Under the pieces are notes generated by a model. The model worked only from the letters and a program-made list of their open reading frames with translations, searched no databases and was not told the origin of the DNA. From contig JAJCZU010000004.1 of the NCBI GenBank assembly GCA_029262235.1, positions 124,001 through 188,000 on the forward strand: a stretch of DNA of 64,000 bases, in the 5' to 3' direction. Source of the stretch: Candidatus Eiseniibacteriota bacterium. Lineage in GTDB: Bacteria > Orphanbacterota > Orphanbacteria > Orphanbacterales > Orphanbacteraceae. Made by a program: the position numbers and the translations under genes. Below are positions 53,477 to 60,939 of the stretch, in pieces (within the stretch, counting starts at the first letter, position 1; the number at the start of each line of letters is the position of its first letter).

Positions 53477-54212
53477 TGAATTCGCGTTGCTGCTTGTTGT
53501 GGCAATCTGGATGTCACTTTCTGAAAAGGTTCGGGCTGAGGATGCGATCGTGACTGCAGTAGATGGCATCGCCATGGTTCAATTGGCAGGTACCACGAAA
53601 TTTGACCGAGTGGCGGCAGTCCAATACAGCAGGTTGAGTAGCGGCGACAGTCTGTTTCTCGGCGGCGGCACTCTGGTATACGTGGACATGAGGACTCAAG
53701 AAGTAGTGCGATTGCAGAGTCCGGTTTCTCATGCCATCCCGAAAGTTCCGACAGAAAAGCGCAGTGGTCTGTTCGGACGGTTAGGATCGTTCGTCATGGA
53801 CGTTGTGAGACCCGACCCCCCGATTCAAGTGCCCGGTGCCGTAAAGGGCGGATGGTTGTTTCCGGATGGACAAGCCTATGCTGACTCTGTTCCTGTCAGA
53901 TTCAACTGGCTCTCCGATGAAACTCCCGACTACCTCGTGCTGTTTGGCAGTCATGGATTTGAAAAATTGATTGAGGAACCAGTCGCGCCTTACATCCACG
54001 AATCACGACTTGCGCCGGGAGAGTATGGCTGGGCGCTCTTGGGACGAGCTGGGACCAAGATAGAGCAGGGCAGGTTTGCGGTTCTGGACAATGATGAGGT
54101 CCGCGCTATCATCGAGGAAGGAATGGATGAAGCCCCCGAAGCTGTGCGCGCGCTTCCCAGAGAGCAAGGAGAAGTTCTTGTAGCTGGCTCGAAGTGGTTG
54201 ATAGTTAATTAG
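53412..54212 (+). CDS. FecR-domain exported protein
   Basis: A 266-residue protein. The ATG at 53412 has GGAGGAG 4 bases upstream and overlaps the caspase gene by 65 bases; ATG 53457 would give a tighter signal peptide (FALLLVVAIWMSLSEKVRA). The FecR-like domain is IVTAVDGIAMVQLAGTTKFDRVAAVQYSRLSSGDSLFLGGGTLVYVDMRTQEVVRLQSP (about 45-105). Residues 155-245 look like an Ig-like or DUF domain (VPVRFNWLSDETPDYLVLFG). FecR domains often bind regulators or peptidoglycan. It closes the CHASE2-caspase operon. Confidence 0.87.
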   Translation: MACRRSLLGRRILMLMRFCIRSEFALLLVVAIWMSLSEKVRAEDAIVTAVDGIAMVQLAGTTKFDRVAAVQYSRLSSGDSLFLGGGTLVYVDMRTQEVVRLQSPVSHAIPKVPTEKRSGLFGRLGSFVMDVVRPDPPIQVPGAVKGGWLFPDGQAYADSVPVRFNWLSDETPDYLVLFGSHGFEKLIEEPVAPYIHESRLAPGEYGWALLGRAGTKIEQGRFAVLDNDEVRAIIEEGMDEAPEAVRALPREQGEVLVAGSKWLIVN

Positions 54213-54279
54213 AAGAAACGCCACCACAAGCCCTGGCGTTCAAGACAGAGAATGGCACTGTCCTGGTTGCCTGGAGCCC

Positions 54280-54475
54280 GCCCGTTCGAGTCCTACCCAG
54301 GGAGCCAGAGTGGAGAGGGTCTTGTGGTAACACAAGGCCCTCTTTTTCTGTTTTGGAGAATGCGCGGCGAAACGGGGCTCCACAGGGGAAGGGTGATGTT
54401 GTGGTCTAGCCCTCTCCCTGTGAAAATGCCGAAATGCTAGCCCATGCCACTACTGTCTCAGAGTCTCACGGGTCG
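54280..54475 (+). repeat. Composite tRNA-3'/terminator/CCTGTGG repeat
   Basis: It accounts for most of the 478-base gap 54213-54690. tRNA-like T-loop to CCA at 54280-54306; terminator at 54315-54348 (GAGGGTCTTGTG/CACAAGGCCCTC around GTAA, then TTTTTCT); CTCCACAGGGG at 54379 and CCCTGTGAAAATGCC at 54416; TGTCTCAGAGTCTCACGGG to 54472. Bases 54476-54690 contain a doubtful minus-strand frame only. Confidence 0.78.
54315..54348 (+). terminator. Rho-independent terminator after the FecR gene
   Basis: A perfect 12-base stem apart from one G-T step, a GTAA loop and a T-rich tail, 100 bases past the stop of the operon. Confidence 0.7.
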
Positions 54476-54690
54476 CCCCCCTTCGCATCTTGCATCAAGC
54501 ATTGAGGGCGCGAAAGCGCAGCGCTGGTGAGTAGGCGATGCAAGTGAGACGTCGTCCATGCCAACGGTCCCCTGTTTCGCTACCAGAAGAGCCCCGAGCC
54601 AAGTCACTGCCCCCATGATGCTTCCAGATCCTATTATGTTAAACTTATAGCCATTCCAGAATCCAATGGGAAACACGCTCGCGTGCCGCC

Positions 54691-55704
54691 CTAGCGAAAG
54701 TGGAACGAGCATTCATCGCGGGCAACTCTCTCGAGGTTTCGCTTTGTCGCGCGCAGAAAGGTTTCCGTGCCCATTTCATCTCCACGGACAACGGTTTGGG
54801 ATTTGCGATTCCAGGCAATAACTCGAGCAATCCCATGGTGCGTCCATGAGATCGCCACGATCTTCTTTGTCGGATGAGCCTCGGCTAACGATAGGAGTTC
54901 ACGTGCCTGATTCGGCGACCCGTACATCTCATCGACGGACCTGGACACTCTAATTTCACCCTGCAACCTATGGCTTGGCTCAACAGCATCGCCCACTCTG
55001 TTCTTTTCAAGGAGCGCTTTCTTCCACTCTGCACGTTGCCTCTCTATTACTCGCTGTTCTTCTTCCTCGACTTTGGCTGCGTAGTGATTTGCCTTTTGAC
55101 TGAAGACATCGCTATCGGGAAAGAGTGAAACAAGTCGTCGGTAGAGTACCAAGTTCTCCTCGTACTCTCTTGATGGAATGGTCTTGAGTTGCGCGAGGAT
55201 TCCATCCGCTTCTTTCTTCTTAATCCCTTCCTGGATTTGGACTTCAAGTTCGCTCAGTTCAGTATCATTCGTCGCTCGGTATTCAGTTGTTATCGTCAAG
55301 GCCGCTTCATACTTGGCCCCGGCTATAGCTGTAGTTATCTCAGTAAGGATCGAGTCCCGATGCGTATTAAAGAAGTCCCTAAGGTGCTGCTCCTTCTGTA
55401 CGCGTTCACGAGTCTCGATCTCTAGTAAGGCTGCGGCCTCCTTGGAGTCTTTGCTAGCTGCAAATCCTGCCCCGCACACTAGCAGGAATAGAACGCCGAT
55501 GGCCCTGGCTAGAGGATGCAACCGCATGCCTGTTCTTGTGAACGTGAGCTGACGAACGGGTGGTAGGAATAGCGCTGAAATCCCACCAAAGCAAAGGGCT
55601 GCAAGTGGGTAGCTCGCGAACAAACCGACACCACACGCCAAGAAGACGACTCCTGGAAACCAGCTAAGCATCCTCCCCCCCTTTACTCTTCCGAGAGGTG
55701 TCAC
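54691..55704 (-). CDS. Membrane protein with long coiled-coil domain
   Basis: A 337-residue minus-strand protein. GTG 55704 follows AGGA; ATG 55671 has GGGGGG too near to it. Two membrane pairs near the N terminus (WFPGVVFLACGVGLFASYPLAALCFGG, LARAIGVLFLLVCGAGFAA). Residues about 95-245 are strongly helical and charged (IETRERVQKEQHLRDFF, KVEEEEQRVIERQRAEWKKALLEKN). The end is a small alpha/beta fold (ISWTHHGIARVIAWNRKSQTVVRGDEMGT). It shares an operon with the SH3 gene 7 bases upstream. Confidence 0.8.
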   Translation of the reverse strand: MTPLGRVKGGRMLSWFPGVVFLACGVGLFASYPLAALCFGGISALFLPPVRQLTFTRTGMRLHPLARAIGVLFLLVCGAGFAASKDSKEAAALLEIETRERVQKEQHLRDFFNTHRDSILTEITTAIAGAKYEAALTITTEYRATNDTELSELEVQIQEGIKKKEADGILAQLKTIPSREYEENLVLYRRLVSLFPDSDVFSQKANHYAAKVEEEEQRVIERQRAEWKKALLEKNRVGDAVEPSHRLQGEIRVSRSVDEMYGSPNQARELLSLAEAHPTKKIVAISWTHHGIARVIAWNRKSQTVVRGDEMGTETFLRATKRNLERVARDECSFHFR

Positions 55705-55710
55705 AGATTC

Positions 55711-56712
55711 CTAGTCCTGCCACGACGTCACAACTCCGTCGTCGAAGTACACGTACTCGTCATTATATACCCATTGCTCATGAGTTCTGAGCTGAGTGAC
55801 AGTTCTGTTCACATCATCTGGCTGACCCCAGCTCGCGATAACCATTTCCCTCGTCATTCCGAAGGTGATCTTGCCATCTCGGATGAGTGATCTAAACTTA
55901 AGCGGCGTATCTGGGTTCTCGAGAAGGAAGAGGTCCCTTCGGCCAAGGCGCACCACAGGCGAGTTAGAGATAAGCGAGTTGTGAATCCAGCCAGTAAGGC
56001 AGGAGTCCGTGAGCGTCTTGGCCGCCAGGGTGTCAAGGGAACGATAGTAGCCTGGAAGAAAGTGCACCTTGGACCAAGAAGGGCTAGATTCTGAGACAAG
56101 CAATGGATGACCCTTGCTCAGTAAACCGAGGGAGCCGGATTCGGTGCTTGCAGCCTTTCGAACTCGCGCTCGATCGCTTGAGACCCATGCCGGGTCTTGT
56201 TTGCATCCAGACCAGTACCGTTCCAATGAGTCGCTAAGGGCAATCTGCGACGCCAGCTTACCGGCCTCTATCTCCTCGCCGAGTCCTAGTTCGTCAAAGA
56301 GCCGCTCCATTTCGGTCATAGACTCGTTCATCTCGAGCTTCGACTTCGTGTAGTAGCCTTCCGAAGTCCCATCCGAAACTCGAAAATAGCCCGACTGATA
56401 GCCGAGAACGACGAGTGTAGCGCCCTTTCCGACTGATCCAATGGCCTCTCCGAAGATCGATGGCTCCGCTCTGAGGCTTCCCCCGAGACTGGCTGTGGTC
56501 TTGATGGGGCCACCCCCCAGAGAGCGAACTTCCTGAATCCTGAGTTGGACCTCAAGTTCAGAGATTCTTGCCTGCACAGCGCTCAGATTCTTCTGCAGTG
56601 ACGCCTCCACTCCTCTCAGGGAGTCCAGGTTATCGGACCGAGAGACCGAATGAGCCGTTTCGGGCGTTCCCAAGAAAAGGAGAACAAGGCAAGCCTTGAG
56701 AAGATGGGTCAA
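55711..56712 (-). CDS. Secreted SH3b and BamE/DUF2845-like protein
   Basis: A 333-residue protein. TTG 56712 has AGGAGG 9 bases upstream and starts the signal peptide (HLLKACLVLLFLGTPETAHS); the frame is open upstream but without an RBS. A short coiled coil (about 30-70), an SH3b domain (LRAEPSIFGEAIGSVGKGATLVVLGYQSGYFRVSDG), a second SH3-like region (VRKAASTESGSLGLLSKGHPLLVSE) and a C-terminal BamE/DUF2845-like domain (ITFGMTREMVIASWGQPDDVNRT..EQWVYNDEYVYFDDG) follow in order. Likely binds peptidoglycan or peptides in the periplasm. Confidence 0.85.
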   Translation of the reverse strand: MTHLLKACLVLLFLGTPETAHSVSRSDNLDSLRGVEASLQKNLSAVQARISELEVQLRIQEVRSLGGGPIKTTASLGGSLRAEPSIFGEAIGSVGKGATLVVLGYQSGYFRVSDGTSEGYYTKSKLEMNESMTEMERLFDELGLGEEIEAGKLASQIALSDSLERYWSGCKQDPAWVSSDRARVRKAASTESGSLGLLSKGHPLLVSESSPSWSKVHFLPGYYRSLDTLAAKTLTDSCLTGWIHNSLISNSPVVRLGRRDLFLLENPDTPLKFRSLIRDGKITFGMTREMVIASWGQPDDVNRTVTQLRTHEQWVYNDEYVYFDDGVVTSWQD

Positions 56713-56947
56713 GGAATCGATACCTCCTGAATAAAATTTGCGCTGGCTAGGAAAAGGTTCGCATATTCGGGCCAATTGGACAGCAGTTCCCTCCCCGAAT
56801 CGCCTCCTTGCATCAATTGAGGTACGAATGATATCATCCCTAACATTGCCGACTCAACACCGATAATACAAAGGAGAGTGCTGATGATCCTGGAGGCTAT
56901 TCCAGCCGCTTATGGCGCCATCCTGGGGACGAAAGGATGTAATAGTG

Positions 56948-57601
56948 ATGCGCAATTCTTGGTTCCGAATCGCTGCATTTATCCTGCTTAGTACGGCGCC
57001 GGCCAATCTATACGCTTGTACTCTCGTCAGTGATGACTTTGAAGATGGCAATGACGCTGGATGGACTCGGATTTGTGAGAACGGGTCTGGCGTCGACTGT
57101 CTGTTTGAAGTATCAGGGGGCACGTACAAACTTCAGCAAGTTGACGTCAATGCTCGCGTGTGGAGTATCCTGGACGCCTCCCATGGTGCTTGCGACTTCG
57201 TGTTTCAGGCGGACTTCAAATCCAACTCATACGACAAGAAAGTGATCTTCCGCGCTGACCCGGCGGGTCCCAGATACGAACTGAATCTTAGAGCAAACCC
57301 CTTCAATGATCTGTTCCTCCACAGCCCTATCGGGGATCTTGCTCACATCACCGGAATTTCCAACACCGTTGGTAGCTGGTACACGATACGAGTGCAGGTG
57401 GTGGGATCGCACATTCAGGTCTGGGTGGACGATACACTAAAGATTGACCTTCATGACACGACTCTCGTTTCCGGGGCGGTTGGAGTGCGTGCACATAAAC
57501 ATGGTGCTGTCTGCGAGTACGACAACGTTCAGTTCACGCCTCTTGGTTTGACGGCCGTTGGGGAAAGTTCGTGGAGTTACCTGAAAGAGATCTTCAGGTA
57601 G
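56948..57601 (+). CDS. Secreted ConA-like protein with SWSYLKEIFR tail
   Basis: A 217-residue protein; AAAGGA lies 8-13 bases before ATG 56948. Signal peptide FILLSTAPANLYA. It starts CTLVSDDFEDGNDAGWTRICEN, then a DUF1080/3-keto-glucoside-hydrolase-like jelly-roll (SHGACDFVFQADFKSNSYDKKVIFRAD, WYTIRVQVVGSHIQVWVDDTLKIDLHDTTLVSGAVGVRAHKHGAVCEYDNVQF). No active-site residues can be named with certainty. The end is LTAVGESSWSYLKEIFR. Only 29 bases separate it from the next tagged gene. Confidence 0.87.
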   Translation: MRNSWFRIAAFILLSTAPANLYACTLVSDDFEDGNDAGWTRICENGSGVDCLFEVSGGTYKLQQVDVNARVWSILDASHGACDFVFQADFKSNSYDKKVIFRADPAGPRYELNLRANPFNDLFLHSPIGDLAHITGISNTVGSWYTIRVQVVGSHIQVWVDDTLKIDLHDTTLVSGAVGVRAHKHGAVCEYDNVQFTPLGLTAVGESSWSYLKEIFR

Positions 57602-57630
57602 GTGCCCATCAAGGCCAGAAGGAGTCGGCA

Positions 57631-58371
57631 ATGAATACCTCACGATTTGGGACCTTAATGCCAGTTCCTCGAGCCGTTTCGATTTATGCGTTTGTCTTGG
57701 CAGTCTGTCTGTCTGATCTGGCGGTCGGCGATGCACCGGCTCAGGATTTCTACATTGACTTTGGAGTTGCCGACGCGAACCCTCCTATCTCCAGCAACCT
57801 CAATGAAGTGTTCCCCGGGTATTCTGACTACTCCCTATTGGAGGAGTCGGTCAACAACCTGGGTGATAAGGCTGGGACCGTCGAGGCAACTACTCAAGTC
57901 GTGAATGGTGTTTCCTTCACACTCAATTCCTTAGCGGGAGAGGGCACGGCCTGGCGCGACAGACCGGGTGATGTCACTCACGCTCAGGGTGATTTGCTCG
58001 AAGACCATGTAGCTGCTAACACCTCAACAGGGGGCCTGGTCCTAACGATCTCCGGGTTACCACAGAGCTCCTACTCCATGACCACATATCACCACGATGC
58101 ACAGTGGGCGAACGTAATTGAAAGCGTAAGTGTCGATGTCGGCAGTGGAGAGACAACGGTAGCCTCAAACTTCCCGGCGAGCACTGGCTGGTCTCCAACA
58201 TCAATTTCTACTGTCACATTTTCCGTTGTTGTTAGCGGTACAGAGGACGTGACAGTACGATTCATCCCACAGACCTTCTCTGTAACACTGAATGGACTTG
58301 ACTTGATCGACACCGGTACCACAGCCACGGAGGAGACGAGCTGGACCGAAGTGAAGGAGTGGTTTCGATAA
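57631..58371 (+). CDS. Secreted protein with SWTEVKEWFR tail
   Basis: A 246-residue protein with AGAAGGAG before ATG 57631. The signal peptide is IYAFVLAVCLSDLAVGDAPA. The mature chain starts QDFYIDFGVADANPPISSNLNEVF, a pattern seen in FCB secreted proteins resembling glycoside-binding or LamG-type sandwiches (AWRDRPGDVTHAQGDLLEDHV, TTYHHDAQW, FIPQTFSVTLNGLDLIDTGT). The end is TTATEETSWTEVKEWFR, with Trp in place of Met. It probably forms an operon with the gene ending at 57601. Confidence 0.83.
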   Translation: MNTSRFGTLMPVPRAVSIYAFVLAVCLSDLAVGDAPAQDFYIDFGVADANPPISSNLNEVFPGYSDYSLLEESVNNLGDKAGTVEATTQVVNGVSFTLNSLAGEGTAWRDRPGDVTHAQGDLLEDHVAANTSTGGLVLTISGLPQSSYSMTTYHHDAQWANVIESVSVDVGSGETTVASNFPASTGWSPTSISTVTFSVVVSGTEDVTVRFIPQTFSVTLNGLDLIDTGTTATEETSWTEVKEWFR

Positions 58372-58461
58372 ACCGAGGTAGAAAGACTCAGACCGCAATA
58401 CGAATTCCTGAGTCGCTCTCCTAAGGCCTCTCAGCGTGGTGGCACACCCAGGAAAGGAGTC

Positions 58462-59316
58462 ATGCTCATGTATCAGAAGCAGGGCGCAATCTTGTTTGCT
58501 CTCTTCGCACTGATTGGATGTCTACCGGATGATGCAACGAGAAACGATACTGACCCGAAGGAACAGATCAATTCAGCTATTCTGATGTATGAACATGGCC
58601 TCGGTAGCGCAAGCAAGCAGATCTTCGTCCAAACGTACTTGTCCGGTGCAGCAACTGACTCCATTCGAGCGGAAGCGCTCTATTGGTTGGGAAGGTCCGC
58701 ATTTGACGAAGGCAACTACGCGACGGCTCTTGAAGACTGGCAGACTCTGACCGAGAAGTATGACTCAAGTCCAAGAGCCTCCCAACTTCTTGAAGACATT
58801 GAGCGAATCGAGGACCTGGTGGCGCGTTCACCTCAAAGCGAACTTAACTCGGTGATTGCTCGGTCCTACCTTCAAAACGGTGATTTTTGGAATGGGTCGA
58901 GCGGTCGATTCACGATCGACTCGTCTTGGTTACCCAAGGTTGAAATGGCGACCCATTGGTACGACCGGATCGTGGAGGAATTTCCGGGGACGATCGCTGC
59001 TGAGACTGCGTATCGGCAGAAGATGTTTGCAATCCTGGGGTGGAAGGCCTTGGGTTCCTATGCTTCCAGCTACGGGCTAGAGGCTAGTCAGAAGTACTTG
59101 GAGCCACTCCTTGAGACCTTCGCCGAGTATGAGTCTGCGTTCCCAGAGAGCAACTACCTCGATGCTTTTCGGTTTCAGATTGCTCAGGCATATTGGAACA
59201 AGAGAGACTGGAATAGTGCCGAACTTTGGTTGGCCAAGATTCAAGGCGGGGACGGGGGGAAGGTGACCTTCTACACAGATCTAGCCGATGCGCGCCTTGA
59301 GAAGCTGCGGTACTAG
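58462..59316 (+). CDS. TPR-like lipoprotein
   Basis: A 284-residue lipoprotein. GAAAGGAG precedes the ATG; lipobox FALIGC. TPR-like helices follow: AEALYWLGRSAFDEGNYATALEDWQTLTEKYDSSPRA and NYLDAFRFQIAQAYWNKRDWNSAELWLAKIQ, the YbgF/BamD-like pattern of periplasmic assembly lipoproteins. The middle (about 125-220) is a longer, unusual helical region with Trp-rich motifs. It lies between two tagged genes, so an assembly role for them is an open possibility with no direct support. Confidence 0.83.
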   Translation: MLMYQKQGAILFALFALIGCLPDDATRNDTDPKEQINSAILMYEHGLGSASKQIFVQTYLSGAATDSIRAEALYWLGRSAFDEGNYATALEDWQTLTEKYDSSPRASQLLEDIERIEDLVARSPQSELNSVIARSYLQNGDFWNGSSGRFTIDSSWLPKVEMATHWYDRIVEEFPGTIAAETAYRQKMFAILGWKALGSYASSYGLEASQKYLEPLLETFAEYESAFPESNYLDAFRFQIAQAYWNKRDWNSAELWLAKIQGGDGGKVTFYTDLADARLEKLRY

Positions 59317-59386
59317 ACAAATCGGGATGCATTCGGAAGGGCATCTTGGACACTTGCAACCGTATTCAGTTACGGAAGGGTACTAC

Positions 59387-60028
59387 ATGAAACGCTTCTT
59401 CTGCGCATCGATGGGAATCTTGCTGTTCGTTCCCGCAGTTTTCGTTGATGCGGGCTTGTCGGTTGGTTTCGATCAAAACGGTGATGGAGTTCTAGAGCCG
59501 CACGAACAGGGAATTCAGAATGCGGTCGCTGGGCAAGAGTACTCGATGGATGTAGTGCTCGACTCCGTCGAGGATCTACCGGACGCAATCATAGGCACCT
59601 ATGTCATGGTCGCCACTCCCGACACGAGCAAAGTCTCAGGTGTGGAGTTCAGTTTTAATGTAGGCGCGATGCCCGACTGGATGCTCGGGCTGTACGTCGT
59701 GCCCGACAGCGCAGGTAGCTGGTTAACCCCTCAATTTATCGAATACAGATCCTCTGCGGGGAAAGCGTGGCGAGTGTCTGCGTGGGAAATCGTTCCGGTG
59801 GAGTGCGATACGGTTGACCTGACGCTAATAGGTACGCTCAAGTTCACTGCACTAGCAAACGGTTGTATCAGTTGGGGCATTGATCCGGGGTACGAGGGTC
59901 TTGGGACCGTGTTTGTTGACTGCCAGTATGAATATCCACCGTTCATGGTCCCTTTGCCCATCGATTGTAGCGTAACGACTGCAACCGAAGAAGCCTCTTG
60001 GGGCGAGGTGAAGGAGATGTTTCGGTAG
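59387..60028 (+). CDS. Secreted protein with SWGEVKEMFR tail
   Basis: A 213-residue protein. ATG 59387 has GGAAGGG upstream. The signal peptide MKRFFCASMGILLFV matches that of the gene at 13813, also in DNA, while the cores differ. The mature part has DQNGDGVLEPHEQ, an EF-hand/dockerin-like calcium loop, and then a cohesin-like sandwich (EYSMDVVLDSVEDLPDAIIGTYVMVAT..GVEFSFNVG, TVDLTLIGTLKFTALANGCISWGIDPGYEG). The chain ends VTTATEEASWGEVKEMFR. Confidence 0.88.
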   Translation: MKRFFCASMGILLFVPAVFVDAGLSVGFDQNGDGVLEPHEQGIQNAVAGQEYSMDVVLDSVEDLPDAIIGTYVMVATPDTSKVSGVEFSFNVGAMPDWMLGLYVVPDSAGSWLTPQFIEYRSSAGKAWRVSAWEIVPVECDTVDLTLIGTLKFTALANGCISWGIDPGYEGLGTVFVDCQYEYPPFMVPLPIDCSVTTATEEASWGEVKEMFR

Positions 60029-60234
60029 CGTCACGAGAGACAAGATCATTGCGCAAGTTGGCAAGCGCATATTCAGCGAGCGCACCCTCAAAAATGCCCA
60101 CCGAGACGTGGTAGAGGTGATGGTTCTTCTGAAGTTGCCCGCTTCGATGGACGCCTAGGCGGTGTGTCGACGACCAGGGAGGATCGTCGTCGTGAATCCG
60201 AAGTCTGTGAGATCCCTTTAGAGGAGAACGACGT

Positions 60235-60816
60235 ATGCAGTTTCTTCTTACAGCTGTTCTACTACTCATCGGTATGCTCTTTGTGTTAGTTGGCTGGGCG
60301 ATCCTCGTTGGAGAGAGTCGTAGGATAGGATCTGTCATTGTGCTCATGGGCTTTGGCTTCTTTGCGTTTTCACTCGGCACCTATGATTCCTTCATGACTA
60401 ACGGATCCATGAACTCAACAGTGGGCGCTGATGCTTTCGTGCCGGGACCGGCTTTCGAATCAGTCGAGGCGCTGGGCTCCCCAGCCGACCATGGTGGTCA
60501 GGGAGAGAACAACCTGCAAAAGCAGCCTACGGATTCACCCCCCCAGCTGGTCAACGAAGCGCGAACGACAAGGGCAAGTGGTTACCTATGTGCTAGCTGT
60601 GGCGGTACTACAAGTGATCCTGTGCGCGTAGGAGGGGAGAGGGTTTGCGGCTCCTGCTACACGAGCATTGTGGAGGACGCTCGTTCGATTCAGAGGCAAC
60701 TAGACTCTAGAACCATGACCACCTGTCATTTCTGCGGCTCGCCTGCACCTTCTGGCAGAGGTATGTGTTCCTCATGTCTTCGCGATTACGGAAACGCCTT
60801 GTTGGGAGGCGGATAG
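60235..60816 (+). CDS. Membrane protein with two zinc-ribbon-like modules, followed in frame by a decayed tail
   Basis: A 193-residue protein with GAGGAG before the ATG. Two membrane helices (LLTAVLLLIGMLFVLVGWAIL, GSVIVLMGFGFFAFSLG), a polar linker, then CASCGGTTSDPVRVGGERVCGSC and CHFCGSPAPSGRGMCSSC, two treble-clef/zinc-ribbon modules. It stops at TAG 60814-60816. The same frame continues for 17 codons and ends in a recognisable relic of the shared tag (see the next entry). No signal peptide for export: the N-terminal helices are uncleaved. Confidence 0.8.
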   Translation: MQFLLTAVLLLIGMLFVLVGWAILVGESRRIGSVIVLMGFGFFAFSLGTYDSFMTNGSMNSTVGADAFVPGPAFESVEALGSPADHGGQGENNLQKQPTDSPPQLVNEARTTRASGYLCASCGGTTSDPVRVGGERVCGSCYTSIVEDARSIQRQLDSRTMTTCHFCGSPAPSGRGMCSSCLRDYGNALLGGG

Positions 60817-60870
60817 GCTGCGAACAGGTGCGGTCACTACCTGGGCGAGGTGAAGGATGTGTTTCGGTAA
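60817..60870 (+). other. Decayed C-terminal tag in frame behind TAG
   Basis: Reading on from TAG gives a 17-codon frame ending YLGEVKDVFR-stop. The DNA ACCTGGGCGAGGTGAAGG matches the tag of the genes at 14097 and 60028 except for one missing G, which shifts the Trp codon out of frame. It may be a relic of a tagged gene that was joined to this one, or a rare readthrough extension. I favour the relic. Confidence 0.7.
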
Positions 60871-60939
60871 ACCAAGGAGAGGGGCTCAAGCTGTTGTGCG
60901 AGTTCTTAAGCCATAATCCCTGAGAGAAGGAGTTGTATC

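Noticed and set aside
54458-54712. 84-residue minus-strand frame
   Set aside because: Its start lies inside the neighbouring gene and its end in the repeat. An inner start (MGAVTWLGALLVA) with GGAAG upstream is possible but too weak to report as a gene.
54691-55704. Possible member of the tag family (ends HFR)
   Set aside because: It lacks the Trp and Lys and is a membrane coiled-coil protein without a cleaved signal peptide; the FR end is coincidental.
60058-60159. Gene fragment ending KLPASMDA
   Set aside because: A protein-like stretch of about 33 codons lies before the gene at 60235, but there is no start, RBS or recognisable family.
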